Shown in pieces: positions 31,749-39,647 of a stretch of DNA of 43,254 bases. Source of the DNA: Nonomuraea deserti. GTDB taxonomy: Bacteria; Actinomycetota; Actinomycetes; Streptosporangiales; Streptosporangiaceae. The notes below the pieces were generated by a model. That model searched no databases and was not told the origin of the DNA. It saw only the letters and a list, made by a program, of their open reading frames with translations. Position numbers and translations under genes: made by a program. Location of the stretch: assembly GCF_004348685.1 (NCBI RefSeq), contig NZ_SMKO01000072.1:1-43254 (forward strand), written 5' to 3'. Position 1 is the first letter of the stretch. The number at the start of each line of letters is the position of its first letter.

Positions 31749-34427
31749 ATGAATTTCTGCCTGAGCGACCTCGTACCACCGTTGAGGTGGAGCGACGCGT
31801 CGACGATCACGCTACTCACCGGGCAACCGGACCTGCCGGACGCGTGGTGGCGCACTCTGCCCATGCCACAGGTGCTCGCGGCCATCGGCCCGGAGTCGCT
31901 GGGCGAGCTGCTCACGGAGATCGCCCTGGAGCACTGGCCCGCGGCCGCGGTGGGCGACGTCCTGCCGGCACTGCACGTCCTGGACCCCGATGAGGCCGAC
32001 GAGCCCGCCGTCGCCATCGCGCTCGACCGGGCCGGCTCGTGGACGGGGCTGCTGGCGCTGACCAGCCGGGAGCTGGTCGACCAGCCCTTCGTCCAGGCGC
32101 GGCCGGTCCTGAACACGCTGTTCTCCGCGGTCCTGGTACGCCTCGCGCGCCCGCGTCCCGAACACCCGGCACCTGCGGCTGAGGCCGCGGCCACGGTCGG
32201 CCCGATCCTGGCCCCCGCACCGGCCGCGCCGGAAACGGCTCACGGGTCCGAGCCCGTCGCCGCCGGCCCGGAACCCGCGCGGCCGGCCGAGGAGCCGTCC
32301 CGCAGGACGCGGCGGAGGGAGCCCGCGTCTCAGGCGCCCGCAGCCGAGCACCCAGCGGAGGCCGGGCAGCCGGGCGCGGAACACTTCGTCGCAGCCGAGC
32401 AGCCGGGCGCTGAGCGCTTCCACGCGGCCGACACGGCCGACGCGGCCGACGCGGCCGACGCGGCCGGTGAGCGTGCCGCTGAGGCGCCGGCACAGTTCGC
32501 CGCCGAAGCGAGCGAAGCCGCGCGGGTGGCCGACCACGACGCCGAGGCCGCGAGTGCCGAGCAGGTGGCGGAACCCGCGGCTGAGGCCGTGAGCCCGGAC
32601 CCTGCGGCTGAGGCCGTGAGCGCGGAACCGGTCCAGGACCCTCCGGCTGAGGCCGTGAGCCCGGAACCGGTTGCGGAACCCCCGGCTGAGGCCGTGAGTC
32701 CTGCGGGGGTCGCGGAGCCCGAGGCCGAAGCCGGCGGTGCCGCGCACGGTATGGAGAGCCCGGGGAAGGGCACGGACCAGCAGGCCGCGCCCCACCCTGA
32801 GAACCCGCTGCTCGAGCAGCCCGGACAGCTCCAGGGTGAGCAGGCGCGCCCAGCGGACCTCCCGGCCGAGCGGGCAGAGGCCCAGCAGGCAGAGGTCCAG
32901 CAGGCGCAGCCCGAGGCTCAGCCGTCCGGGCAGTACCCCTCCGTCGAGGGTGCGCCCGCCGCGGAGGCGGGGCAGTCGTGGCAGCCGTTCGGGGGACGGG
33001 CGGAAAGCGCGGCCGACGCCCTCGCTCCGGGTGAGGACGTGCTGGAGTCCTTCCCTGAGGGTCCGGAGCCGGTGAGCGCGGCCGGGCAGGAGCCCGAGCA
33101 TCAGCGCAACGCAGCGCCGGAACCCGAGCCTGGGGTCGCGGCAACGCCGCAGCCCGAGCCTGAGGCCGCGGCAACGCCGCAACCCGAGCCTGAGGCCGTG
33201 GCGGCGTCCCAGATCGACGCGGCGCCGGAACCCGGGCCACGGGCCGATGCGGCGCCGGAGCCCGGGCCTGAGGGCGATGTGGCGCCGGTGTCCGAGGCGG
33301 CGGCCGTGGAGCCCCGGCCGGTGTCCGAGCCGGCCGCCGTGGAGCCCCGGCCGGTGGCGGAGGCGGCCTCCGGGCAGGAGCAGCCGTTGCCGGAGCTCAT
33401 CGAGGCCGCGTTCGCCGGGCTGGACGACAAGAGCTGGGCGGTGGCACAGAACCGGATCTTCACCGACGAGCCCTCGGCGGTGGACCAGCTGGCCAAGCTC
33501 TTCGCCGTCCCCCCGGCGGAGATCGCCGCCACCGAGGACGAGCTGCGTGCCCGCCTCGGCCAGTGGCTGGCCAGCGAGGAGGCGGCGCCGTACCGCGCCC
33601 ACCTGGACGACCTGGTGCGGACGCTGGGCCCTGCTGTCCCCAAGGAGCAGCTCATCGGCGCGGCCGACTGGCACCGCGTGGAGATCCGCGCGCTGGAGGT
33701 GCCCGCCTGGCAGTTCGTCCTGGCGACCCTGGCCCCCCAGCCGCAGCCGCAGCCGCAGCCGCAGGCCGCCCAGGCGCAGCAGGCGCAGTCGGCGTTCGGC
33801 CCCCAGGCGGCGTCCCCGCCGGTCGGCCCGCCGCAGTTCCAGGCGTTCGCACCGGTCGCGCCGGCCGGTGAGTCGAACGGCGACTCCGCCGACGAGGCCG
33901 GCCAGCCGTACCAGCCGTTGAAGGACGTCTCCCAGACCCGGCGCTGTTTCAGGCAGCCGGACGGGCGCTGGTGGCTGCGCATCGACGTGACCGCCGAGCA
34001 GCTCGCGGGCGGCGAGTGCGCGCTGCCGACGGGGTTCGCGGCGTACCTGGGCCTGTCGCCGGGCGAGAGCAGGACGGTCAGGAGCGCCGCTGGCGAGCTG
34101 ACGATGACGTGGCACGGCAAGCCGGTGCTCGAATCGATCGAGCGTCTCCTGGTCGACGTCGGCGCGCGCGAGGGCGGGCACCTGTTCCTGACCTTGTCGG
34201 ACGAGGGTGTCCTCAGGGCCAGGCACCTGCCGGTCGCCGCCCAGGGCGCGGAGAGGATCACCAAGGCGCTGCGCCTGGTCGGGTACACCGCCCCGGGAGG
34301 CACCAGGGACCAGGCGGCCCGGGTCATCGCCACCAGGATCGGGATGACGGGCCCGGTCAGCCTGCCCGACCTCCTCACCAGGCTCCGCGAGCGCGGGGAC
34401 CGCGACCTGCTCGCCCTCCTGGACTGA
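31749..34427 (+). CDS. Cassette protein A: paralogue of protein C with a very long linker
   Basis: This is an 892-residue protein of unknown function. Residues 1-135 share the module MNxxLSDLxPPLRW-x15-LPxAWW with protein C. Residues 135-545 form an Ala/Glu/Pro-rich linker with repeats (AEAVSPEPVAEPP, DAADAADAA, ATPQPEPEA). Residues 545-660 match the sigma-region-4-containing segment of C (LPELIEAAFAGLDDKSWAVA), but the HTH residues VTRERIRQIERDL are replaced by VPPAEIAATEDEL. A PQPQPQ stretch follows. Residues 715-892 match the C-terminal domain of C (QPYQPLKDVSQTRR, WRxDVTAEQL, LPTGFAAYLGL, LRERGDRDLLALLD). It ends 4 nt before the helicase gene, suggesting coupling. The opposite strand has a longer open frame, but homology to C proves this frame. 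Confidence 0.85.
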   Translation: MNFCLSDLVPPLRWSDASTITLLTGQPDLPDAWWRTLPMPQVLAAIGPESLGELLTEIALEHWPAAAVGDVLPALHVLDPDEADEPAVAIALDRAGSWTGLLALTSRELVDQPFVQARPVLNTLFSAVLVRLARPRPEHPAPAAEAAATVGPILAPAPAAPETAHGSEPVAAGPEPARPAEEPSRRTRRREPASQAPAAEHPAEAGQPGAEHFVAAEQPGAERFHAADTADAADAADAAGERAAEAPAQFAAEASEAARVADHDAEAASAEQVAEPAAEAVSPDPAAEAVSAEPVQDPPAEAVSPEPVAEPPAEAVSPAGVAEPEAEAGGAAHGMESPGKGTDQQAAPHPENPLLEQPGQLQGEQARPADLPAERAEAQQAEVQQAQPEAQPSGQYPSVEGAPAAEAGQSWQPFGGRAESAADALAPGEDVLESFPEGPEPVSAAGQEPEHQRNAAPEPEPGVAATPQPEPEAAATPQPEPEAVAASQIDAAPEPGPRADAAPEPGPEGDVAPVSEAAAVEPRPVSEPAAVEPRPVAEAASGQEQPLPELIEAAFAGLDDKSWAVAQNRIFTDEPSAVDQLAKLFAVPPAEIAATEDELRARLGQWLASEEAAPYRAHLDDLVRTLGPAVPKEQLIGAADWHRVEIRALEVPAWQFVLATLAPQPQPQPQPQAAQAQQAQSAFGPQAASPPVGPPQFQAFAPVAPAGESNGDSADEAGQPYQPLKDVSQTRRCFRQPDGRWWLRIDVTAEQLAGGECALPTGFAAYLGLSPGESRTVRSAAGELTMTWHGKPVLESIERLLVDVGAREGGHLFLTLSDEGVLRARHLPVAAQGAERITKALRLVGYTAPGGTRDQAARVIATRIGMTGPVSLPDLLTRLRERGDRDLLALLD
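32163..33385. repeat. Low-complexity coding repeats in protein A
   Basis: Near-identical DNA units encode AEAVSPEPVAEPP-like segments (about 32575-32700), GCCGACGCG triplet-of-codons repeats (about 32428-32465), and CCGxAACCCGAGCCTGAGGC-like units (about 33110-33200). All are in frame, and the opposite strand is also open because of the base composition. Confidence 0.75.
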
Positions 34428-34431
34428 GCCG

Positions 34432-36264
34432 GTGCCGCGGCTCGCGATCGGCCCTGGGTTCCCCAGGGAGCTCAGCGCACTGGCACCGCCGGTGCGCAGG
34501 GATGCCGTGGTGGCGCTGCGCCGGTTCCTGCTGAACGTGGCCGGCGCCCCGCATCCGCAGCGGGTGCGGGGCGCCAGGGACGCGAGGGTCGCGACGCTGC
34601 GCCTGGCCGAGGGGCATCGCGGGGTGGTGGTGCGGCAGCGGGACGTGTTCTGGTTGCGTACGGTGCTGCCCGACCCGGAGGCCTGGTCGTACGCGCAGCG
34701 CCACAGGTTCGGCGTCAACCCGGTGCTCGGCGTGATCGAGGAGTGGGACGCCGAGGCGCTCGAACGGGTCGAGCCCGCGTTACGCAGGTCGGTGCGCTCG
34801 CCCGGGCTGTTCGCCCCGATCTGCGACGGCGACCTGCTCGCGCTCGGCCTGGACCTTCACGCGTTGCCGCTGTTCAGGCTGGTCACGACCGAGGCGGACG
34901 TGGCGGCGCTGGAGCCTCTGCTGCCGCCCACCCAGCACGCCCCGCTCGCGGTGCTCGCCCGCGGTGGCACGCTGGCGCAGGCGTGGCGGGAGCTGGACGC
35001 CTGGCGCGCCTCGGGCGAGGAGCGGGGGCCGGTCGACCCCGACGACCTGTACGCGGCGCTGCGGCGCAGCCCGGACCGGGCGGTGTTCGTGGCCGACAAG
35101 GTGGAGCTCGACCGGGTGTTGCGTGCGCCTGACTGGTGCACGTTCCTGCATCCGCCTCAGCACCGGCTGGCCAGGGCCGCGCGTTACGAGCACCCGGTGC
35201 TGGTGGTGGGTGGAGCGGGCACCGGCAAGACCGTCGTCGCCCTGCACAGGGCCGCTCATCTGGCCGCGCACGGCGCGGGACCGGTGCTGCTCGTGACGTT
35301 TTCCCAGGGGCTTGCCGAAGAACTCTCTGCGAAACTCGACCTTCTGATCGATGATGAGGTGGTGCGTAAGCGGGTCGAGGTGGACAACGCCGATCGCCTG
35401 GCCCTGCGGATCGTGACCAACGCGGAGGGCCGGCGACCGGCGCTGGTCGGGCAGGGGGCGCGCTCGCTGGCCGAGCTGACCGACGAGGCGCTCAGGTTGC
35501 TCTTGCGCGCGACGGGCGACCTGCTCGACGACATCGATCCGGGGCACAAGCCGTACCGTCACATCGTGGTGGACGAGGCTCAGGACGTCAGCCCGGCCCA
35601 GTGGCGGCTGCTGCGTGCGGCGGCGCCGCACGCGCGCGACGACCTGTTCGTGGTCGGCGACCCGCACCAGCGGGTCACCGACGCGCGGGTGGCGCTGGGC
35701 GCGGTCGGCATCTCCGCCGTCCAGCACACGCTCAAGCTCTCCTACCGCCTGCCGCAGGAGCTGCTGTCGTACGTGGTCAGGCTGCGCGGCGGCGGCCTCG
35801 CGCCCGGCCTGGTCAAGGGCGCCACCGACATGTACGGCTTGCGCGCGGCGCGCCACGGCGCCCGGCCGGTGGTCAGGGCGTACGCCACCCAGGAGGCGGA
35901 GCTGGAAGGGCTGCGGACCGTGATCGAGTCGTGGCTGGCGGACGGCGTGCCCGCCGAAGAGATCGCGGTCGGCGCTCGCGACGTCCGGCACGTGCGCGCC
36001 GCCCGGCGGGCGCTGTCGGGCCTGGACGTGCGTGCGTGGACCTTCCCGCACCTGAAAGGGCTCGAGTTCGAGCGGGTGGCGCTCGTCGGCGTGGCGGAGG
36101 GCGTGGTGCCCGAGCCGTCGCGGGCGGAGCCTCCGGAGGAACCGCACGCCAGGGCTCGTGCGCTGCAGCGCGAACGGAGCATACTGTTCGTCGCCTGCAC
36201 CCGTGCCCGCTCGATGCTCTATATCTCCCATTCCGGACGAGGGAGCCCCTTTTTGTCCCTCTGA
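34432..36264 (+). CDS. Cassette protein B: UvrD-like SF1 helicase with RelE-like N-terminus
   Basis: This 610-residue protein has all SF1 helicase motifs: a Q-motif (HPPQHRLARA), Walker A GGAGTGKT (259-266), Walker B VVDEAQDV (about 379-386), motif III GDPHQRV, motif IV LSYRLPQELL, motif V LKGLEFERVALVGV, and motif VI VACTRAR. It should be an ATP-driven DNA/RNA translocase. Residues 1-105 (FPRELSALAPPVRRDAV, RVATLRLAEGHRGVVV, PEAWSYAQRHRFGVNPVLG) resemble the RelE/ParE-like domain seen at the start of some compact UvrD-family helicases. The usual large 2B insertion looks small. GTG start 4 nt after protein A; it lies between the two paralogues. Confidence 0.88.
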   Translation: MPRLAIGPGFPRELSALAPPVRRDAVVALRRFLLNVAGAPHPQRVRGARDARVATLRLAEGHRGVVVRQRDVFWLRTVLPDPEAWSYAQRHRFGVNPVLGVIEEWDAEALERVEPALRRSVRSPGLFAPICDGDLLALGLDLHALPLFRLVTTEADVAALEPLLPPTQHAPLAVLARGGTLAQAWRELDAWRASGEERGPVDPDDLYAALRRSPDRAVFVADKVELDRVLRAPDWCTFLHPPQHRLARAARYEHPVLVVGGAGTGKTVVALHRAAHLAAHGAGPVLLVTFSQGLAEELSAKLDLLIDDEVVRKRVEVDNADRLALRIVTNAEGRRPALVGQGARSLAELTDEALRLLLRATGDLLDDIDPGHKPYRHIVVDEAQDVSPAQWRLLRAAAPHARDDLFVVGDPHQRVTDARVALGAVGISAVQHTLKLSYRLPQELLSYVVRLRGGGLAPGLVKGATDMYGLRAARHGARPVVRAYATQEAELEGLRTVIESWLADGVPAEEIAVGARDVRHVRAARRALSGLDVRAWTFPHLKGLEFERVALVGVAEGVVPEPSRAEPPEEPHARARALQRERSILFVACTRARSMLYISHSGRGSPFLSL

Positions 36265-36285
36265 TCACATAGTCTGAACTGCGGA

Positions 36286-36291
36286 TATAAC
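36286..36291 (+). promoter_or_regulatory. Possible -10 box for protein C
   Basis: TATAAC lies 23 bp before the ATG at 36315. A weak -35-like GATCAC is 17 bp upstream. Together with the AT-rich 50-bp gap this suggests a separate promoter for protein C. Confidence 0.35.
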
Positions 36292-36314
36292 GTCCCATTG
36301 CCGGTTGGACCTCA

Positions 36315-38159
36315 ATGAACCTCAGCCTGAGCGACCTCGCGCCACCACTGCGCTGGACCTCTCCTGGTCAGATTGCGCCGATCGTGGAGGAGCCGCAGCT
36401 GCCCGAGGCCTGGTGGCAGGCGATCCCTCTCGACCGTGCCTGCGCCATCGCCGGCACGCAGACCGTGGCGGGCCACCTGGCCGGCCTGGCCATGGCCTGC
36501 TGGGGCCATCTGATGCTCGGCGACATCCTGCCGCTGCTGCGCTTCTCCGACCCCGCCGAGGCCGAGCGGACGCCGGAGACGCTGGGCAAGGACGTGGTGC
36601 AGAAGTTGTTCACCGGCGTGTTCGAGCGGCTGCTCGAACCCCTTCCCGAGGCCGTGCCCGCGCCGTCCAGGGCGGACAAGCCGCTGCCCGAGCTGATCGA
36701 CGACCTGTTCGGAGCGCTGGACGACCGGCAGCGGGCCATCGCGCGCGACCGGCTGTACGCGACGCAGCGGTCCACGCTCGACGAGCTGGCGCAGCGGTTC
36801 TCGGTGACGCGGGAGCGGATCAGGCAGATCGAGCGCGACCTGCGCGAGCACGTGGAGGCCTGGCTCGCCAAGCCGGAGGCCGCCGCGGTGGCCGCGCACG
36901 TGTCGTGGCTGCGCGGCCGGCTGGGCTCGGCCGTGCCCGCCGACGACCTGCAGGCCGCGGTCCCGTGGCACGCCACCGAGCTGCGCAGCCTGGGCATCCC
37001 GGCGTGGCGGTTCGTACGCACGCTGCTGACCGGCTACGAGCAGTCCGACGGCTGGCTCGTGGCGGGCGGGGCCGACGACCTGAGGGAGAAGACCCGCCAG
37101 CTGTTCGCCGACGGGCCGCACCCGCTCGCCGAGGCCGTGACCATGGTCGCCCAGCTCGGCGTGCGGGAGGACGTCGCGGAGCGGTGGATCCTGGGCGTGC
37201 CGCAACTGCGCGTGCTGGGCACGCACGTGGTGCCGTGGCCGCGCAGCATCAACGAGAAGGCGGAGGCGGTGCTGGCGGTGGCCGGCACGCCGCTGTCGCC
37301 GGAGGAGATCCAGGAACGCATCGGCGAGGACTACAGCCTGGTCGGCATCCGCAACCAGCTCACCGCCGACGACCGCTTCCGCCGGATCGACCGCAACAAG
37401 TACGGCCTGACCCGCTGGGGCGGCGACGAGTACCTGGGGATCAGGGAAATGATCGCCCGGGAGATCGAGCGGGCCGGCGGCGAGGCGTCGGTGAGCACGA
37501 TCGTGACGAACCTGACCTCCCGCTACGAGGTGAGCGAGAGCTCGGTGCGGGCGTACTCCGGCGGCCCCGGGTTCGAGCGGACGCAGCGGGGCTGGATCCG
37601 GGTGGCGGGCACCTCGCCGAGCGGGGAGGTGGAGCCGTACCAGCCGCGCAAGGACGTGTCGGAGACGCGGCGCAGCTTCCGCTCCCGCGACGGGCGCTGG
37701 TGGCACCGCGTGGACATCAACGCCGAGCACCTGCGCGGCTCCGGCTCGCCGCTGCCGACCGGGTTCGCGGCGTACCTGGGGATGGCGCCCGGCGGGTCGC
37801 TGACCGCCTCCACGCCCTCCGGTGACGTGGTGATCAGCTGGCACAACCAGCCCACCATGGGGTCGATCCGCAACGTGCTGGCCGACTTCAAGGCGAGCGA
37901 GGGCGACCACGTGTTCCTGACCGTGTCGGACGGCGGCGAGCTGCTGACGCGCCACATGCCCGCCGCTCCCCCCGGCATGCCGCCGCTCAACCGGGCCCTC
38001 TACCTCATCGGGATCACCGCGCCGGTCAACTCGGAGATCGAGGGGCTGCGGCTGATCGGGGCCAGGATCGGGGCGTCCGACCTCGCCACGCGCGACGAGA
38101 TCCTGAACAGGCTGCGCGAGCGCGGCGACAGGGACATCCTCGGTTTCCTGGGCGGATGA
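36315..38159 (+). CDS. Cassette protein C: sigma-region-4 HTH and winged-helix DNA-binding protein
   Basis: This is a 614-residue protein. Residues 1-110 are the MNLSLSDLAPPLRW module shared with A. Residues 135-183 match sigma-70 region 4 (TLDELAQRFSVTRERIRQIERDL), the -35-binding HTH. A helical segment follows (to about 300). Two probable winged helices lie at about 311-366 (TPLSPEEIQERIGEDYSL, RRIDRNKYGL) and 374-430 (ASVSTIVTNL, FERTQRGWIRV), reminiscent of HARE-HTH/wHTH modules. Residues 440-614 are the C-terminal domain shared with A. There is no sigma region 2, so it is not a sigma factor by itself. It probably binds DNA or RNA polymerase and works with the helicase. Confidence 0.87.
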   Translation: MNLSLSDLAPPLRWTSPGQIAPIVEEPQLPEAWWQAIPLDRACAIAGTQTVAGHLAGLAMACWGHLMLGDILPLLRFSDPAEAERTPETLGKDVVQKLFTGVFERLLEPLPEAVPAPSRADKPLPELIDDLFGALDDRQRAIARDRLYATQRSTLDELAQRFSVTRERIRQIERDLREHVEAWLAKPEAAAVAAHVSWLRGRLGSAVPADDLQAAVPWHATELRSLGIPAWRFVRTLLTGYEQSDGWLVAGGADDLREKTRQLFADGPHPLAEAVTMVAQLGVREDVAERWILGVPQLRVLGTHVVPWPRSINEKAEAVLAVAGTPLSPEEIQERIGEDYSLVGIRNQLTADDRFRRIDRNKYGLTRWGGDEYLGIREMIAREIERAGGEASVSTIVTNLTSRYEVSESSVRAYSGGPGFERTQRGWIRVAGTSPSGEVEPYQPRKDVSETRRSFRSRDGRWWHRVDINAEHLRGSGSPLPTGFAAYLGMAPGGSLTASTPSGDVVISWHNQPTMGSIRNVLADFKASEGDHVFLTVSDGGELLTRHMPAAPPGMPPLNRALYLIGITAPVNSEIEGLRLIGARIGASDLATRDEILNRLRERGDRDILGFLGG

Positions 38160-38179
38160 CCTCCGGCTAAGCTCGGGAG

Positions 38180-39535
38180 ATGTTGCGGATCTACGACACG
38201 CGCACCCGGCAGGTCGAGGAGGTCGCCGCCGGGCCGGCGGTGCGGATGTACACGTGCGGGCCGACGGTCTACCGCCACGCGCACGTGGGCAACCTGCGCA
38301 CCTACCTGCTGTCCGACCTGATCAGACGGGTCCTGGAGCTGCGGCGGGTGCGCGTTCTGGTCTGCCAGAACATCACCGACGTCGGCCACCTCGCCGACGA
38401 GGGCGAGGACAAGGTCCTCGCGCAGGCGCGGGCCGAGGGCCGATCGGTGAGCGAGCTCGCCCGCTTCTACGAGGACGCCTTCAGGCGTGACACCGCCGCG
38501 CTCGGCCTCCGGCCTCCTGAGCACATGCCGCGCGCGAGCGAGCACATCGACCTGATGATCGAGCTGATCGCCGAGCTGGTCGAGAAGGGGCACGCGTACG
38601 CGGTGCCGGACGGCTCGGTCTTCTTCGACGTACGGACATTTCCTTCGTACGGTGAAATTTCCGGAAACCGCCTGGATGCGCTCAAGCCCGCCCACCGCAT
38701 CGACGCCGTCGACCCCCGCAAACGTTTCCACGCCGACTGGGCCCTGTGGAAACCCGCCACGGGCGAGCTGAGCTGGGACGCGCCGTGGGGGCGCGGCTTC
38801 CCCGGCTGGCACGTGGAGTGCTCGGCCATGTCGCTGCGCTATCTCGGGTCGCGCTTCGAGATCCACACCGGCGGCATCGATCTGAGGTTCCCGCACCACG
38901 AGGACGAGCGGGCGCAGTCCGACGCGGCAGCCGGGCACGAGGTCGTGCGCCACTGGGTGCACGGTGAGCACCTGTTGTTCGACGGGCGCAAGATGGCCAA
39001 GTCCACCGGCAACGTGGTGCTGCTCTCCGACGTGGTGGAGGCCGGCCTCGACCCGCTGGCGCTGCGCCTGGCCTTCATGGAGCACCGCTACCGCCAGCAG
39101 CTCAACCTGACCTGGGACACGTTGCGGGCCGCCGACCGCACGCTGCGCAGGTGGCGGTCGCGGGTGGCCGAGTGGTCGGAGTCGGTCAGCGCGCCCATGC
39201 CCCGCGACCACGTGGCGCGGGTGGAGGCGGCCTTCGAGGACGACCTCGACACGCCGTCGGCGCTGCGCGCCCTGCGGGAGCTGGAGCGGGACGAGTCGGT
39301 GGCGCCCGGCGCGAAGCTCGAGGCGTTCCTGCACCTGGACCAGGTGCTGGCGCTGGACCTGCCGAGCGAGATCGGCAGGACGCGGGTGCTGCCGCCCGGG
39401 GCCGGGGAGTTGCTGGAGGCCCGCGCCCGGGCCCGCGAGGCGAAGGACTGGGCGGCGTCCGACCGTCTCAGGGACGAACTCGCCGAGATGGGGGTCCGCG
39501 TGGCCGACACCCCGGAGGGGCAGACCTGGGCTTGA
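38180..39535 (+). CDS. cysS: Divergent cysteinyl-tRNA synthetase
   Basis: This 451-residue class I synthetase has the HIGH motif as HVGN in YTCGPTVYRHAHVGNLRTYL, the signature NITDVGHLADEGEDKVLAQA, zinc ligands in TCGPT, WHVECSAM and PHHEDE, and a KMSKS loop as KMAKSTGN. The C-terminal helical domain ends VADTPEGQTWA. It differs from the usual actinobacterial CysS of the ispF-cysS-rlmB locus and from MshC, so it is probably a second copy; this is inference without the rest of the genome. GGGAG directly abuts the ATG. It starts 20 nt after protein C, so co-transcription is likely. Confidence 0.9.
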   Translation: MLRIYDTRTRQVEEVAAGPAVRMYTCGPTVYRHAHVGNLRTYLLSDLIRRVLELRRVRVLVCQNITDVGHLADEGEDKVLAQARAEGRSVSELARFYEDAFRRDTAALGLRPPEHMPRASEHIDLMIELIAELVEKGHAYAVPDGSVFFDVRTFPSYGEISGNRLDALKPAHRIDAVDPRKRFHADWALWKPATGELSWDAPWGRGFPGWHVECSAMSLRYLGSRFEIHTGGIDLRFPHHEDERAQSDAAAGHEVVRHWVHGEHLLFDGRKMAKSTGNVVLLSDVVEAGLDPLALRLAFMEHRYRQQLNLTWDTLRAADRTLRRWRSRVAEWSESVSAPMPRDHVARVEAAFEDDLDTPSALRALRELERDESVAPGAKLEAFLHLDQVLALDLPSEIGRTRVLPPGAGELLEARARAREAKDWAASDRLRDELAEMGVRVADTPEGQTWA

Positions 39536-39647
39536 TCTTTGGTGCTTGACTCCAGGGGCCGGCGCTCCGCGCGTCCGTTGAGACGGTCCAAGCAGTGATC
39601 TTCGGCTGTCAGACTTGATGCCAGTTTCGGCATGATGGAGGTAGTCG

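Noticed and set aside
31812..34718. Open frame of 968 codons antisense to protein A
   Set aside because: It reads as Arg/Gly/Leu-rich shadow sequence caused by high GC at third positions. The plus-strand product aligns with protein C over three regions, so the antisense frame is not coding.
34432..36264. Helicase as ordinary UvrD/PcrA housekeeping enzyme
   Set aside because: It is shorter (610 aa), has an extra N-terminal module and a small 2B region, and is embedded between the two paralogues, so the housekeeping assignment does not fit.
36315..38159. Protein C as a true sigma factor
   Set aside because: Only a region-4-like HTH is present. No region 2 motif for -10 recognition or core binding can be seen.
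38180..39535. Mycothiol ligase MshC
   Set aside because: The N-terminus, the NITDVGHL segment and the KMAKS loop fit a cysteinyl-tRNA synthetase, and it lacks the usual MshC N-terminal sequence.
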